Source: an uncultured Rhodospirillales bacterium
GTDB taxonomy: Bacteria; Pseudomonadota; Alphaproteobacteria; Acetobacterales; Acetobacteraceae
Direction of reading: 5' to 3'
DNA: 44,865 nucleotides
Assembly (NCBI GenBank): GCA_903927465.1
Contig: CAIYMY010000055.1
Span: 1-44,865, forward strand
Both the position numbers and the translations under genes were made by a program. The notes under the pieces were generated by a model. The model made no database searches, had not been told where the DNA came from, and was given only the letters and a program-made list of their open reading frames with translations. How positions within the stretch are numbered: the first letter of the stretch is position 1; each line of letters opens with the position of its first letter. This document shows, in pieces, positions 25,498 through 35,499 of the stretch.

Positions 25498-26339
25498 GTG
25501 TCATGACAGGAATTCCCCGTATCGCCGCGCGCTTCGCGGCCCTTCGCGCCGAAGGGCGCGGCGCGTTTATCCCCTTTCTGGAAGCCTTCGATCCAGACCG
25601 TGAAACCTCCATGACGATGCTGCGCGGCCTTTCCGCCGCGGGGGCGGATTTAATTGAAATCGGCGTGCCTTTCACAGATCCCATGGCCGATGGCCCGACA
25701 GTTCAGCGCGCTGGACAGCGCGGCCTGAAAGCGGGCGCCACTTTGGCCGGCACGCTGGGCATGGTGCGGGAGTTTCGCGCGCAGGATCAGGCCACGCCGA
25801 TCATCCTGATGGGCTATTACAACCCCATCCTATCCTATGGTGATGCCTTCTGCGCCGATGCCGCGGCGGCGGGTGTTGACGGCTTGATCATTGTTGATGT
25901 GCCGCCCGAAGAAGCGGATGAGATCGAACCGGCAGCGCGTGCTGCGGGGTTGGATATGATCCGCCTGATCGCGCCCACCACGGATGATGCACGGCTGACC
26001 AAGGTTCTCGCGGCGACTACGGGCTTTGTCTATTATGTTGCCATCACAGGCATTACCGGCACGCGCAGCGCGTCCAGCGCACTGCTCGCCGATGCAATTC
26101 CGCGTATTCGTCGATACACGGATTTACCGATTGCCATTGGCTTTGGCGTGCGCACCCCAGAACAAGCGGCGGATGCGGCGCGTATTGCAGACGGCGCTGT
26201 GGTGGGTTCCGCGCTGATCGAAACCCTGGCCGCTGATCTGGACGAAGAAGGCCGCGCGCGGCCTGGCACGGCGCAGAAAGTGCTGGATCAAGTCAAGGCA
26301 TTGGCCAGCGCAGTGCGAATCGTGAAGAAAGACGCCTGA
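25494..26339 (+). CDS. trpA: Tryptophan synthase alpha subunit
   Basis: TIM-barrel subunit of 281 residues that splits indole-3-glycerol phosphate and channels indole to TrpB. Catalytic Glu55 is in [11 protein letters not shown] and Asp66 in [12 protein letters not shown], equivalent to E. coli Glu49 and Asp60; the phosphate-binding glycines are in [10 protein letters not shown] and VVGSALIE. One local oddity is that the loop usually written TAGDP after strand 1 reads EAFDP here (residues 30-34). The GTG at 25494 overlaps the trpB stop; an ATG three codons later is an alternative. The next gene is a CoA-transferase rather than the accD often found in relatives. Confidence 0.96.
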   Translation: MSVMTGIPRIAARFAALRAEGRGAFIPFLEAFDPDRETSMTMLRGLSAAGADLIEIGVPFTDPMADGPTVQRAGQRGLKAGATLAGTLGMVREFRAQDQATPIILMGYYNPILSYGDAFCADAAAAGVDGLIIVDVPPEEADEIEPAARAAGLDMIRLIAPTTDDARLTKVLAATTGFVYYVAITGITGTRSASSALLADAIPRIRRYTDLPIAIGFGVRTPEQAADAARIADGAVVGSALIETLAADLDEEGRARPGTAQKVLDQVKALASAVRIVKKDA

Positions 26340-26376
26340 GCGCGCCAAAGCTTATTGTTGCTGAGAGGAAAACTTC

Positions 26377-27582
26377 ATGGCTGCCCCCATTGGTCCGTTA
26401 ACTGGTCTGCGTGTTCTTGACCTAACCCGCGTTCTTGCCGGCCCCACCTGCACGCAGATGCTGGGCGATTTGGGCGCCGAAGTGATCAAAATTGAACGCC
26501 CGGAAGCGGGCGATGATACGCGCGGCTTCGCGCCGCCCTTCGTGCCGAATACGAAGGAAAGCGCCTATTTCGTTGGCGTCAATCGCAACAAGAAATCCGT
26601 GACACTGGATATCGCGAAGCCCGAAGGCCAGGCGATCATCCACAAGCTGCTTGAGCATTGCGATATCCTGGTTGAGAACTTCAAGGTCGGCGCCTTGGCA
26701 AAATACGGCCTGGGCTATGAGCAATTGGCCAAGACCCATCCGCGGCTGATCTATTGTTCCATCACTGGCTTCGGACAGACCGGCCCTTACGCACCGCGCC
26801 CGGGTTATGATGCGCTGATCCAGGCCATGGGCGGTGTCATGTCGCTCACGGGTGAGCCCAATGGGTCACCGCAAAAAGTGGGCGTGCCGGTCGCGGATCT
26901 TTTCGCGGGGCTTTATGGCTGCATCGGCATTTTGGCGGCGGTGAACCATCGCAACAGCACGGACCAAGGCCAGCAGATTGATATCGGCATGCTGGATACG
27001 CATGTGGCTTGGCTTGCCAATCAGGGCATGAATTATCTGGCGACGGGCGAAAACCCGGCTCGGCTTGGCAATCAGCACCCCAATATCGCGCCCTATCAGG
27101 AATTTCCGACGAAGGATGGCTATCTTATCCTGGCGGTTGGCAATGACCCGACTTTTGAACGCTTCTGCAAGGCTTTCGGCCAGGAAGCGCTTCTGGCCGA
27201 CCCGCGCTTCGCCACCAATCCCATCCGCGTACAAAACCGCCAATTGGTGACGGATACACTCACGCCCGTCATGAAATCCAAAACCACGGCGGAATGGATT
27301 GATGCGCTGGAAGCGCTCAAGATTGGCTGCGGCCCCATTAATACGCTGGAACAGGTTTTCGCCGACCCGCATGTGCAAGCGCGCGAAATGGTCGTGGAAA
27401 TGGCCCATGGCAGTGGGGAGACGGTGAAGGTCATCGCCAATCCCGTAAAGCTTTCCGCGACTCCGCCCAGCTATCGCAGCCCGCCGCCCGTGCTTGGCGA
27501 ACACACGGAAGAAGTGTTGGCTTCCGTACTGAAAATGAGCGCGTCTGACATCGCCGCACTTAGGGAAAAGGGCATCCTGTGA
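26377..27582 (+). CDS. CaiB/BaiF (family III) CoA-transferase
   Basis: A 401-residue CoA-transferase that moves CoA between carboxylic acids through an aspartyl-CoA intermediate. The N-terminal LRVLDLTRVLAGP and the catalytic Asp145 in RPGYDALIQAMGG are diagnostic, as are VENFKVG and ITGFGQTGPY. The acid pair is not predictable from sequence. A GAGAGGAAAAC ribosome site precedes the ATG. The alpha/beta hydrolase gene starts inside its stop (GTGA), so the two are one unit, perhaps handling acyl-CoA or ester metabolism. Confidence 0.92.
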   Translation: MAAPIGPLTGLRVLDLTRVLAGPTCTQMLGDLGAEVIKIERPEAGDDTRGFAPPFVPNTKESAYFVGVNRNKKSVTLDIAKPEGQAIIHKLLEHCDILVENFKVGALAKYGLGYEQLAKTHPRLIYCSITGFGQTGPYAPRPGYDALIQAMGGVMSLTGEPNGSPQKVGVPVADLFAGLYGCIGILAAVNHRNSTDQGQQIDIGMLDTHVAWLANQGMNYLATGENPARLGNQHPNIAPYQEFPTKDGYLILAVGNDPTFERFCKAFGQEALLADPRFATNPIRVQNRQLVTDTLTPVMKSKTTAEWIDALEALKIGCGPINTLEQVFADPHVQAREMVVEMAHGSGETVKVIANPVKLSATPPSYRSPPPVLGEHTEEVLASVLKMSASDIAALREKGIL

Positions 27583-28442
27583 CGCCGATCCCCGCCGGGG
27601 CACGACCTGGCGCGCTGCGCTGGCTTTCGCCCGCGGGGTTTTTCACGCTGCGTTGGCTGGAATGGGGGCCGGTGACTGGTGCACCGGTGGTCTGTGTACA
27701 TGGGCTGACGCGGTCGGGGCGGGATTTTGATGCGCTGGCACGCGCGCTCGCCGCTGCGGGGCGTCGGGTTTTCTGCCCTGATTTGCCGGGGCGTGGTGCA
27801 TCCGATTGGTTGCCTGATCCCGCGCTGTATCAGCCGCTAATCTATTCCCAGGCGCTGGCGCATTTGCTGGTGCGGATGGATGGGCCGGTGGATTGGGTGG
27901 GCACGTCACTGGGTGGTATTTGCGGCATGGGCATCGCCGCCACTCCTGGCAATGCGATCCGGCGTATGGTGCTGAATGATATCGGCGCCATCATTCCAGC
28001 CGCCGCGCTAGCCCGCATTCGCGACTATATCAATCAGCCCGCGCAAGCCTTTCCCGATATCGCCGCGCTTGAGGCGCATTTGCGCAAGGTGCATGCGCCC
28101 TTTGGTCCGCTGACGGATGCCGAATGGCGACATTTGGCGGAAACCTCTGCCCGCAAGGACCCCTCAGGCGCCTTGCAGCTGCATTATGATCCCGCGATCA
28201 CACATGCCTTCAGTGTGGGCGATGTGGCGGATATTGATCTTTCGCTATTTTGGGCGGCGATTGCCATTCCAGTGCTGATCCTGCGCGGTGCCACCAGTGA
28301 TGTCCTGCCCGCGGAAGTCGCGGCAGAAATGGCGCGCAAGCCGAATGCGCGGCTGCTTGAAATTGCCGATGCCGGCCATGCGCCGGCGCTGATGGCGGCT
28401 GATCAGATCAGCGCCATTCGGGATTTCCTGACTGCGCCATGA
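27579..28442 (+). CDS. Alpha/beta hydrolase
   Basis: A 287-residue hydrolase. The oxyanion segment is [10 protein letters not shown] (residues 38-47), the nucleophile Ser110 sits in VGTSLGG, the acid is the aspartate in [10 protein letters not shown] and the histidine is in DAGHAP. The substrate is unknown; esterases and lactonases share this layout. The start is a GTG within the stop of the CoA-transferase. The gene ends 184 nt before carA, a gap with the carA regulatory region. Confidence 0.88.
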   Translation: MTPIPAGARPGALRWLSPAGFFTLRWLEWGPVTGAPVVCVHGLTRSGRDFDALARALAAAGRRVFCPDLPGRGASDWLPDPALYQPLIYSQALAHLLVRMDGPVDWVGTSLGGICGMGIAATPGNAIRRMVLNDIGAIIPAAALARIRDYINQPAQAFPDIAALEAHLRKVHAPFGPLTDAEWRHLAETSARKDPSGALQLHYDPAITHAFSVGDVADIDLSLFWAAIAIPVLILRGATSDVLPAEVAAEMARKPNARLLEIADAGHAPALMAADQISAIRDFLTAP

Positions 28443-28504
28443 ACGAGTAAGCCGCCTTGTTACACCGGAGCCGCGCATCGCATCTGCTTCACTGGGACCT
28501 GCGC

Positions 28505-28528
28505 TAAAGTCATTTCTGAGAATTCTCA
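28505..28528 (+). promoter_or_regulatory. Putative carA promoter -10 box and 12-bp palindrome
   Basis: A TAAAGT -10-like hexamer (28505-28510) is followed six bases later by the perfect palindrome TGAGAATTCTCA (28517-28528), which would sit right at the transcription start. No good -35 box is seen at 16-18 nt, which would fit an activated or regulated promoter. Two further short inverted stretches follow, including GGGAA/TTCCC around a U-rich loop at about 28600-28613. An operator role, possibly for the helix-turn-helix of CarA itself, is inference. Confidence 0.45.
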
Positions 28529-28626
28529 CCAGCGGCGCAGTCTCGTTTTGCTGCATTGCGGGAGGATTTTTCCCACCTCCTCACTTTACCCTTGCCCTGG
28601 GAAGTTTTTTCCCGGATAAGCCCGCC

Positions 28627-29997
28627 ATGCGTAGTGTTGAAGATATCATCGCCCTTTTGGGCGGAGCTGAAGCCGCGGCTGAAGGCTGTGGCGTCGGCAC
28701 GGAAGCCATCCGGAAATGGCGCCAATCCAAGGCCATTCCCGCCAAACACTGGCCTGCCATTCTGGCCGCCACTGGCCTGACTTTGGCCGATATGACCAGC
28801 GCACCCACCACCGAGACCCCCAAACCGGAGCCCCTTCCCATGGCCGATACCGCCCCCCCTGGCGCCACCGCCTGCCTGGTGCTGGCTGATGGCAGCGTCT
28901 TTTGGGGCCGTGGCTTCGGGGCCGAGGGCAAGGCCGTCGCCGAAATCTGCTTCAACACGGGCATGACCGGCTATCAGGAAACCCTGACCGATCCTTCCTA
29001 TGCCGGGCAGATCATCACCTTCACCTTCCCGCATATCGGCAATGTCGGGACGAATCAGGAAGATATCGAAGCGCTGAGCCCCGCCGCGCGCGGGTTGATC
29101 GTGAAGCAGGATGTGACGGAGCCAGCCAATTACCGCGCCACGCGCCATTTGCATGCCTGGCTGGTATCCCATGGCGTTCCCGGGCTTGCCGGCATTGATA
29201 CCCGCGCGCTGACCGCGCGCATCCGCGATGGTGGCGCGCCGAATGGCGTGTTGTGCCATAGCGCTGATGGCCGCTTCGACCTGCAAGCACTCCGCGCAGA
29301 AGCCGCTGGCTGGCCCGGGCTGGAAGGCATGGATCTGGCGAAGGATGTGACCTGCCGGCAGAGCTATCGCTGGGATGAAACCGAATGGGCCTGGCCCACC
29401 GGCTTTGGCCGCCAGACGGCGCCGAAATACCGCGTTGTCGCGATGGATTACGGCGCCAAGCGCAATATCCTGCGCTGCCTGGCTTCCGCTGGCTGCGATG
29501 TGGTGGTGCTGCCCGCAACCGCCTCGGCCGAGGAGATTTTCGCGCAAAAGCCGGATGGCGTGTTTCTGTCCAATGGTCCGGGCGACCCAGCGGCGACAGG
29601 CACTTACGCGGTGCCCGCCATTCGCGCCGTGCTGGACAAGAAGCTGCCGATTTTCGGCATTTGTCTGGGGCATCAATTGCTGTCACTGGCACTCGGCGCG
29701 CGCACCTTCAAGCTGGCGCGCGGGCATCGCGGCGCCAATCAGCCGGTGAAGGACCTGACCACCGGCAAGGTCGAAATCACCAGCCAGAATCACGGCTTTG
29801 CGGTGGACCCGGAAAGCCTGCCGGCCAATGCGAAGGTGACGCATATCTCTCTTTTCGATGGCACGAATGAAGGTGTCGCGGCGACAGATCGCCCGGCCTT
29901 TTCCGTGCAATACCACCCGGAAGCGAGCCCCGGCCCTTCCGACAGCCATTATCTGTTTCATCGCTTCGTTGAAATGATCGAAAGGGCCAAGGCATGA
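28627..29997 (+). CDS. carA: Carbamoyl-phosphate synthase small subunit with N-terminal helix-turn-helix
   Basis: The glutaminase subunit that supplies ammonia to CarB for pyrimidine and arginine synthesis. In the long form (456 residues), residues 1-56 form a YdaS/Cro-like helix-turn-helix ([20 protein letters not shown]), 57-71 a Pro/Thr-rich linker, and 72-456 an ordinary CarA. The GATase triad is present: Cys346 in FGICLGHQ, His430 and Glu432 in YHPEAS. An internal ATG at 28840 (MADTAPPGA) has a GGAG about 9 nt upstream and would give plain CarA of 385 residues, so two isoforms are possible. Nothing in frame interrupts the fusion. NCBI has, as I recall, a small domain named for such carbamoyl-phosphate-synthase fusions (carph-isopro). 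An SDR gene overlaps its stop; carB is 2.2 kb away. Confidence 0.92.
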   Translation: MRSVEDIIALLGGAEAAAEGCGVGTEAIRKWRQSKAIPAKHWPAILAATGLTLADMTSAPTTETPKPEPLPMADTAPPGATACLVLADGSVFWGRGFGAEGKAVAEICFNTGMTGYQETLTDPSYAGQIITFTFPHIGNVGTNQEDIEALSPAARGLIVKQDVTEPANYRATRHLHAWLVSHGVPGLAGIDTRALTARIRDGGAPNGVLCHSADGRFDLQALRAEAAGWPGLEGMDLAKDVTCRQSYRWDETEWAWPTGFGRQTAPKYRVVAMDYGAKRNILRCLASAGCDVVVLPATASAEEIFAQKPDGVFLSNGPGDPAATGTYAVPAIRAVLDKKLPIFGICLGHQLLSLALGARTFKLARGHRGANQPVKDLTTGKVEITSQNHGFAVDPESLPANAKVTHISLFDGTNEGVAATDRPAFSVQYHPEASPGPSDSHYLFHRFVEMIERAKA

Positions 29998-30761
29998 ACA
30001 AGATGTTTGATCTGACCGGCCGTGTTGCGCTGGTCACGGGCGGCAATGGCGGCATCGGGCTTGGCATGGCAACGGGCCTGGCGAAAGCGGGCGCGACCGT
30101 CATGGTCGCTGGCCGCAATGCCGCGAAGAATGACGCCGCTGTTGCAGGCTTGCGCGCGCTGGGTGCCAAGGCGGAAAGCATTGCGGTGGATGTGACCGAC
30201 CCCGCTTCGATCACGGCGATGGTGGAAGAAACCGCCAAGCGGTTCGGCCGTTTGGATATTCTGGTGAATAATGCGGGCACGAATATCCGCAACCGCCCAG
30301 AAACCTACAAGCTGGAAGACTGGCACAGCATCATCAATACCAACCTGACCAGCGGCATGTTGGCATCCCAGGCGGCCTATCCGTATTTGAAGGCGCATGG
30401 CTGCGGGCGCGTGATCAATAACGGGTCCATGCTGTCCATCTTCGGGCTGCCTTTGCATGTCGCTTACGGCGCTTCCAAGGGCGGTGTGGTGCAGATGACG
30501 AAATCCACCGCCGTCGCCTGGGCCGCGGATGGCATTACGGTGAATGTGATCCTGCCTGGCTGGATTGATACGGACCTGACACGCAAGGCGCGGCAGGATA
30601 TGGCCGGGCTGAATGATAATGTGCTGGCGCGCACCCCTTCCAAGCGCTGGGGGGAGCCTGGGGATTTTGAGGGGGTGGCGGCCTTCCTCGCTTCCGATGC
30701 CGCGGCCTTCATCACCGGGGTCGCGATTCCGGTGGATGGTGGGTATTCGGTGCAGGGGTAA
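29994..30761 (+). CDS. SDR family oxidoreductase
   Basis: Classical short-chain dehydrogenase of 255 residues. The cofactor loop is [10 protein letters not shown] (15-24), followed by NNAG (92-95), catalytic Ser145, Tyr158 and Lys162 (YGASK), and the C-terminal [13 protein letters not shown]. The arginine after strand 2 (AGRN) hints at NADP(H). It resembles gluconate 5-dehydrogenase or glucose-1-dehydrogenase types, but the substrate is not fixed. Its ATG overlaps the carA stop (ATGA), so it is expressed with carA although no pyrimidine role is apparent. The AT-rich orphan gene begins 6 nt after its stop. Confidence 0.9.
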   Translation: MNKMFDLTGRVALVTGGNGGIGLGMATGLAKAGATVMVAGRNAAKNDAAVAGLRALGAKAESIAVDVTDPASITAMVEETAKRFGRLDILVNNAGTNIRNRPETYKLEDWHSIINTNLTSGMLASQAAYPYLKAHGCGRVINNGSMLSIFGLPLHVAYGASKGGVVQMTKSTAVAWAADGITVNVILPGWIDTDLTRKARQDMAGLNDNVLARTPSKRWGEPGDFEGVAAFLASDAAAFITGVAIPVDGGYSVQG

Positions 30762-30767
30762 GGTGCC

Positions 30768-31409
30768 ATGTTGGAACAGGACAGACTTACTTTTCAGGAG
30801 CATTGGCTTGCTGTGCCGCTGGCTCTTTACGAGATGATGAAAAGTAGTTCCCTTGAAGACCCCTTTTTTACCATAGGCGACATCGCGACTCAGATTGGTC
30901 CGCGGGCAGTGCCGAGCTTTATCGTTCATTCCATATTGCTTAGAACTCTCGAAGATTACTTTAACCTAGCAGACTCGAGCAAAATTTCCGTCTCGGATTT
31001 CGACGAAGATACTGAAGTACAGCTTTCGTTAGACGGTTTGAAACATGTCGAGAAAAATCTGCTGCGTGAGTGCCGTGCCGAGCTTATGCATGCTGCCGCT
31101 AAAGAGTCTCTCACTTTGAAGCTCTTGGCAAACTTACATCATGCATCAAAGACTCTAGCCAGCAGAAGATCACGCTTTTGGAAGTCTGCTCACGCAACAG
31201 ACATCTACATTCCTGCTGAATCTTTATTCTTTGTGGCGCCCGATCAAGTCTTAGTTGAGCAATCAGTCAAAAGCCTTGAAGAGCTAGGCTTCCTAACTCG
31301 GTCAGAAGATGGATCAGTCGCAATTACCGAGAAAGGCATTATTGGTCTTGAAGCGTTCGCGGTTTGCATCGAAGCTGAACCAGAAAGCTTTGTCGATATC
31401 CGGCTATGA
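30768..31409 (+). CDS. Uncharacterised AT-rich orphan protein with winged-helix-like segments
   Basis: A 213-residue protein I do not recognise. By hand count bases 30781-31380 are 46% GC against about 63% in the neighbouring SDR gene, and codons such as TTA, AGA and CTT are common, so it was probably acquired recently. Two parts look like winged helices: residues about 30-90, ending VQLSLDGLKHVEKNL, and about 145-205 with KSLEELGFLTRSEDG and a wing-like VAITEKGIIGLEAF. The middle (about 90-140) is helical and basic (SRRSRFWKS). There is no signal peptide or membrane segment. A TAAGGTG ribosome site precedes the ATG. A transcription-regulator or defence-associated role is possible, but nothing proves it. 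Confidence 0.7.
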   Translation: MLEQDRLTFQEHWLAVPLALYEMMKSSSLEDPFFTIGDIATQIGPRAVPSFIVHSILLRTLEDYFNLADSSKISVSDFDEDTEVQLSLDGLKHVEKNLLRECRAELMHAAAKESLTLKLLANLHHASKTLASRRSRFWKSAHATDIYIPAESLFFVAPDQVLVEQSVKSLEELGFLTRSEDGSVAITEKGIIGLEAFAVCIEAEPESFVDIRL

Positions 31410-31498
31410 TTCAGAATTCTTTTCGTCTCTTAATCGGAATATTCTGCACTCTGTTGCTGACCCGTTCTGTTGACGCTTGACGCCAAGCAGATGACCTG

Positions 31499-32131
31499 AT
31501 GCCCACCCTCGAAACCCTGCTGATCTTCGCCGCCCTTTCGCTCGGCCTCGCCGCCACGCCGGGGCCGAATATGCTCTATCTTGTCTCGCGTTCTTTGGCG
31601 CAGGGCGTTGGCGCCGGCATGATTTCGCTGATCGGCTGCCAATGCGGATCGCTGGTCATCATGCTTTGCGCGGCAGCCGGCATCACGGCAGCGCTGTTTG
31701 CCATTCCCTATGCATGGGACGTACTGCGCATTGGTGGTGCCGCTTACCTTGCCTTCCTCGCCTGGCAATGCCTCCGCCCCGGTGGGCAGCCAATTTTCAC
31801 CGCACGCCCCATGCCACGCGAACCAGCATCGCGCTTGTTTGGTGTTGGCTTCGCCACCGCTGCGCTCAATCCGAAAGTCGCGATTTTCTATGTTGCGGTG
31901 CTGCCACCCTTCATTGACCCCGCGCTTGGCGATGTTTTTCTGCAAAGCATCACGCTTGGCGCGGTACAGATCGCCATCGCCATCATTTTCGATGGCTTGT
32001 TGATTTACGGCGCCGCCGGGGTTTCGCGCTTCCTCAGCGAAAACCCCACCTGGATGGCCGCACAGCGTTGGATTTTGGGGGGCGCGCTTGCGTTGATTGC
32101 GATCAAGCTCGCCACCGAAAGCCGCGCATGA
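31499..32131 (+). CDS. LysE family amino-acid exporter
   Basis: A 210-residue inner-membrane protein with about six hydrophobic segments. The N-terminal LGLAATPGPNMLYLVSRSLAQG carries the PGPN motif typical of LysE/RhtB exporters, and FATAALNPKVAIFYVAVLPPF is the second family block. Such proteins export amino acids (lysine, arginine, threonine, homoserine) or related metabolites; arginine would suit the car neighbourhood, but this is speculative. It follows the orphan gene after 89 nt, in which AT-rich sequence persists to about 31450 and contains the palindromes AGAATTCT (31413-31420) and GAATATTC (31437-31444). Confidence 0.9.
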   Translation: MPTLETLLIFAALSLGLAATPGPNMLYLVSRSLAQGVGAGMISLIGCQCGSLVIMLCAAAGITAALFAIPYAWDVLRIGGAAYLAFLAWQCLRPGGQPIFTARPMPREPASRLFGVGFATAALNPKVAIFYVAVLPPFIDPALGDVFLQSITLGAVQIAIAIIFDGLLIYGAAGVSRFLSENPTWMAAQRWILGGALALIAIKLATESRA

Positions 32132-32172
32132 ACCCCCCTCTCACCCTGATGCAAAACCCAAGGCCCTGAACC

Positions 32173-35100
32173 ATGCCGAAGCGCACTGACATCAAATCCA
32201 TCATGATCATCGGCGCCGGGCCGATCGTCATCGGCCAGGCCTGCGAATTCGATTATTCTGGCGCGCAAGCCTGCAAGGCGCTCCGCGCTGAGGGCTATCG
32301 CGTCATTCTGGTGAATTCCAACCCGGCCACGATCATGACCGATCCGGGGCTGGCCGATGCCACCTATATCGAACCCATCACGGTTGAGATTGTGGAAAAA
32401 ATTATTGCTAAGGAACGTCCCGATGCTTTGCTGCCCACCATGGGCGGACAGACCGCGCTGAATACCTCGCTGAAACTCGCCGAAGCCGGCATTTTGGAAA
32501 AATACGGCTGCGAATTGATCGGCGCCAAGGCGGAAGTGATAGACAAAGCCGAAGACCGCCAGAAATTCCGCAATGCCATGACCAAAATCGGCATTGAAAG
32601 CCCGAAAAGCGAAATCGCGCACACCATGCCGGAAGCCTGGGATGCGCTGAAAATCATCGGTCTGCCTTGCGTCATTCGCCCTTCCTTCACGCTCGGCGGC
32701 ACGGGTGGCGGCATTGCCTATAACCGCGAAGAATTCGAACAAATCGTCTCCTCGGGCCTGGCTGCTTCCATGACCAGCGAAGTGCTGGTGGAAGAAAGCG
32801 TGCTGGGCTGGAAGGAGTATGAGATGGAAGTAGTCCGCGACAGCGCGGATAATTGCATCATCATCTGTTCCATCGAAAACCTGGATGCGATGGGTGTGCA
32901 TACTGGGGATTCCGTCACCATCGCCCCCGCGCTGACGCTGACCGATAAGGAATATCAGCGCATGCGCGATGCCTCTATCGCGTGCTTGCGTGAAATCGGC
33001 GTGGATACCGGCGGGTCCAATGTGCAATTCGGCATCAATCCAGCCGATGGGCGCATGGTGATCATTGAAATGAATCCGCGCGTGTCGCGTTCTTCCGCGC
33101 TCGCTTCCAAGGCCACGGGCTTCCCCATCGCCAAGGTCGCGGCGAAGTTGGCCGTTGGCTATACGCTTGATGAATTAGCGAACGACATCACCAAGGTCAC
33201 GCCGGCGAGCTTCGAGCCCACCATTGATTATGTGGTGGTGAAAATCCCGCGCTTCACCTTCGAAAAATTCCCCGGCACGCCGGCCACGCTCACCACCTCC
33301 ATGAAATCGGTGGGGGAAACCATGGCGATTGGCCGGTCTTTTGCGGAAGCCATGCAAAAGGGCCTGCGCGGGCTGGAGATTGGATATTCCGGGCTGGATG
33401 AAGTGCCCATTCCCGGCGATGGCAGCCCGCAGGCTTTCCATGCAGCACTCGCCACGCCGCAGCCTGATCGCATTCTGATTGCGGCGCAGGCCATGCGCGC
33501 GGGCATGAGCGTGGAAGCGATTCACGAGGCCTGCAAATTCGATCCCTGGTTCCTGCGTGAGATTGAAAAACTGGTGCGCATTGAGGCCGATATCCGCAGC
33601 AATGGCCTGCCGCGTGACGCCACCGCGCTGCGGAGCATCAAGGCCATGGGCTTTGCTGATAAGCGGCTGGCAGTGCTCACCGGCAGCACCGAAGCTGATG
33701 TGGCCGCCTTCCGCACCAAGCTTGGCGTGATGCCGGTCTATAAGCGGATTGATACCTGCGCGGCGGAATTCGCATCCGAAACACCTTATATGTATTCCAC
33801 TTATGAAGGCGGTTTCGGCACGCCAGTTTGCGAAAGTCGCCCAACCGCGCGGCAGAAAATCATCATCCTGGGTGGCGGGCCAAACCGCATCGGCCAGGGT
33901 ATTGAATTCGATTATTGCTGCGTGCATGCCGCTTATGCGCTGAAGGAAGCGGGTTTTGAGACCATCATGGTCAATTGCAACCCTGAAACAGTCAGCACAG
34001 ATTACGACACGTCAGATCGGCTCTATTTCGAACCGCTGACGGCGGAAGATGTGATTTCACTCATTCGCAAGGAACAGGAAGCCGGCGAATTGCTCGGCTG
34101 CATTGTGCAATATGGCGGGCAGACGCCGCTCAAGCTCAGCCAGGCTTTGCACAAGGCAGGCATTCCCATCCTGGGCACCAGCGCGGAGGCGATTGATATC
34201 GCCGAAGACCGTGAACGCTTCCAGCAATTGCTGAAGGGGCTTGGCCTTAAGCAGCCGCGCAATAGCACGGTGCGCACGCTGGAAGAAGCGGCCGAGGCCG
34301 CTGAACGCATCGGCTACCCCGTTGTGGTGCGGCCTTCTTACGTGCTGGGCGGGCGGGCGATGGAAATTGCTTATAACCGCGAACAGCTCATGCGTTTTGG
34401 CGTGGAAGCGGTGAAAGTATCCGGCGAAAACCCGATCCTGATTGATCAATATCTGATCGATGCCATTGAAGTGGATGTGGATTGCATCGCGGATAAAGAT
34501 GGCAATGTGCATGTCGCGGGCGTGATGGAACACATCGAAGAAGCCGGCATCCATTCCGGCGATTCCGCCTGTTCCCTGCCGCCCTATTCCCTGCCGCCCG
34601 CCATTGTCACTGAATTGAAGGCGGAAACGGTTGCCATGGCCCGAGCGCTGAAAGTGCAAGGGCTGATGAATGTGCAATACGCAGTGAAGGATGGCGAAAT
34701 CTATGTGCTGGAAGTAAATCCGCGCGCATCGCGCACCGTGCCCTTCGTGGCCAAGGCGACCGGGGTGGAAGTCGCCAAGATCGGCGCGCGGGTCATGGCC
34801 GGCGCCCGCCTTGCTGAATTCAAGCTGGATGATGACGCCATCTACCGCCATGTCGCGGTGAAGGAAGCGGTCTTCCCCTTCAACCGCTTCCCCAATGTGG
34901 ATGTGATCCTGGGTCCGGAGATGAAATCCACCGGGGAAGTCATGGGCCTTGATGTTTCTTTTGAGCGCGCCTTCCTGAAATCCCAGCTTGGCGCCGGGGT
35001 GAAACTGCCGGAATCCGGCACTGCCTTCATCTCCGTCAAGGAATCGGACAAGGGCGCGGCGGTTACCCTCGCCCGCCGCCTTGCCGAAATGGGCTTCCGC

Positions 35101-35418
35101 GTGGTGGCCACCCGCGGCACGGCCGCCCGCATCCGCGAAGCTGGCTTCGCCTGCGAAGTAGTGAATAAGGTGCTGGAAGGCCGCCCCCATTGCGTGGACG
35201 CGATCAAGTCCGGCGAAATTCAACTGGTGATCAATACCACCGGGGGTGGGCAATCGGTTTCCGATAGCTTCGATATCCGCCGCAGCGCGCTGACCCAGGG
35301 TGTGCCGCATTACACAACCCTGGCCGGCGCCCGGGCCGCTGTACACGCGATTGCGGCTTTACGCGCGGGAACCCTTGATGTTGCGCCCCTTCAGGCATAT
35401 TTTGAGAAATCGTTTTGA
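32173..35418 (+). CDS. carB: Carbamoyl-phosphate synthase large subunit
   Basis: A 1081-residue enzyme that makes carbamoyl phosphate from bicarbonate, two ATP and ammonia delivered by CarA. It consists of two homologous ATP-grasp halves: one opening [20 protein letters not shown] near residue 9, the other [20 protein letters not shown] near residue 560. Each half has its VRPS(F/Y)(T/V)LGG loop. From about residue 949 comes the methylglyoxal-synthase-like allosteric domain ([19 protein letters not shown]), which in other bacteria binds UMP and ornithine. It is full length. It is separated from carA by three genes, while greA follows after an intrinsic terminator-like hairpin. Confidence 0.97.
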   Translation: MPKRTDIKSIMIIGAGPIVIGQACEFDYSGAQACKALRAEGYRVILVNSNPATIMTDPGLADATYIEPITVEIVEKIIAKERPDALLPTMGGQTALNTSLKLAEAGILEKYGCELIGAKAEVIDKAEDRQKFRNAMTKIGIESPKSEIAHTMPEAWDALKIIGLPCVIRPSFTLGGTGGGIAYNREEFEQIVSSGLAASMTSEVLVEESVLGWKEYEMEVVRDSADNCIIICSIENLDAMGVHTGDSVTIAPALTLTDKEYQRMRDASIACLREIGVDTGGSNVQFGINPADGRMVIIEMNPRVSRSSALASKATGFPIAKVAAKLAVGYTLDELANDITKVTPASFEPTIDYVVVKIPRFTFEKFPGTPATLTTSMKSVGETMAIGRSFAEAMQKGLRGLEIGYSGLDEVPIPGDGSPQAFHAALATPQPDRILIAAQAMRAGMSVEAIHEACKFDPWFLREIEKLVRIEADIRSNGLPRDATALRSIKAMGFADKRLAVLTGSTEADVAAFRTKLGVMPVYKRIDTCAAEFASETPYMYSTYEGGFGTPVCESRPTARQKIIILGGGPNRIGQGIEFDYCCVHAAYALKEAGFETIMVNCNPETVSTDYDTSDRLYFEPLTAEDVISLIRKEQEAGELLGCIVQYGGQTPLKLSQALHKAGIPILGTSAEAIDIAEDRERFQQLLKGLGLKQPRNSTVRTLEEAAEAAERIGYPVVVRPSYVLGGRAMEIAYNREQLMRFGVEAVKVSGENPILIDQYLIDAIEVDVDCIADKDGNVHVAGVMEHIEEAGIHSGDSACSLPPYSLPPAIVTELKAETVAMARALKVQGLMNVQYAVKDGEIYVLEVNPRASRTVPFVAKATGVEVAKIGARVMAGARLAEFKLDDDAIYRHVAVKEAVFPFNRFPNVDVILGPEMKSTGEVMGLDVSFERAFLKSQLGAGVKLPESGTAFISVKESDKGAAVTLARRLAEMGFRVVATRGTAARIREAGFACEVVNKVLEGRPHCVDAIKSGEIQLVINTTGGGQSVSDSFDIRRSALTQGVPHYTTLAGARAAVHAIAALRAGTLDVAPLQAYFEKSF

Positions 35419-35423
35419 TGACT

Positions 35424-35454
35424 GGGGCTGCCCAAAGCGGCCCCTTCGTGTTTT
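35424..35454 (+). terminator. Intrinsic terminator after carB / greA leader hairpin
   Basis: GGGGCTGC (35424-35431) pairs with GCGGCCCC (35437-35444), with one G-U wobble and loop CCAAA, then TTCGTGTTTT. The hairpin begins six bases after the carB stop. It may end the carB message or attenuate read-through into greA. Confidence 0.6.
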
Positions 35455-35499
35455 CCGCCCGGCGCCAGCCGGACGGAAAGAAGCCAAGGAAGTATTGCC

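Noticed and set aside
28510-29676. A 388-codon minus-strand frame opposite carA
   Set aside because: Shadow of carA in a GC-rich genome; no start context and no known family.
34057-35346. A 429-codon minus-strand frame opposite carB
   Set aside because: Shadow of carB; His/Gly-rich product without motifs.
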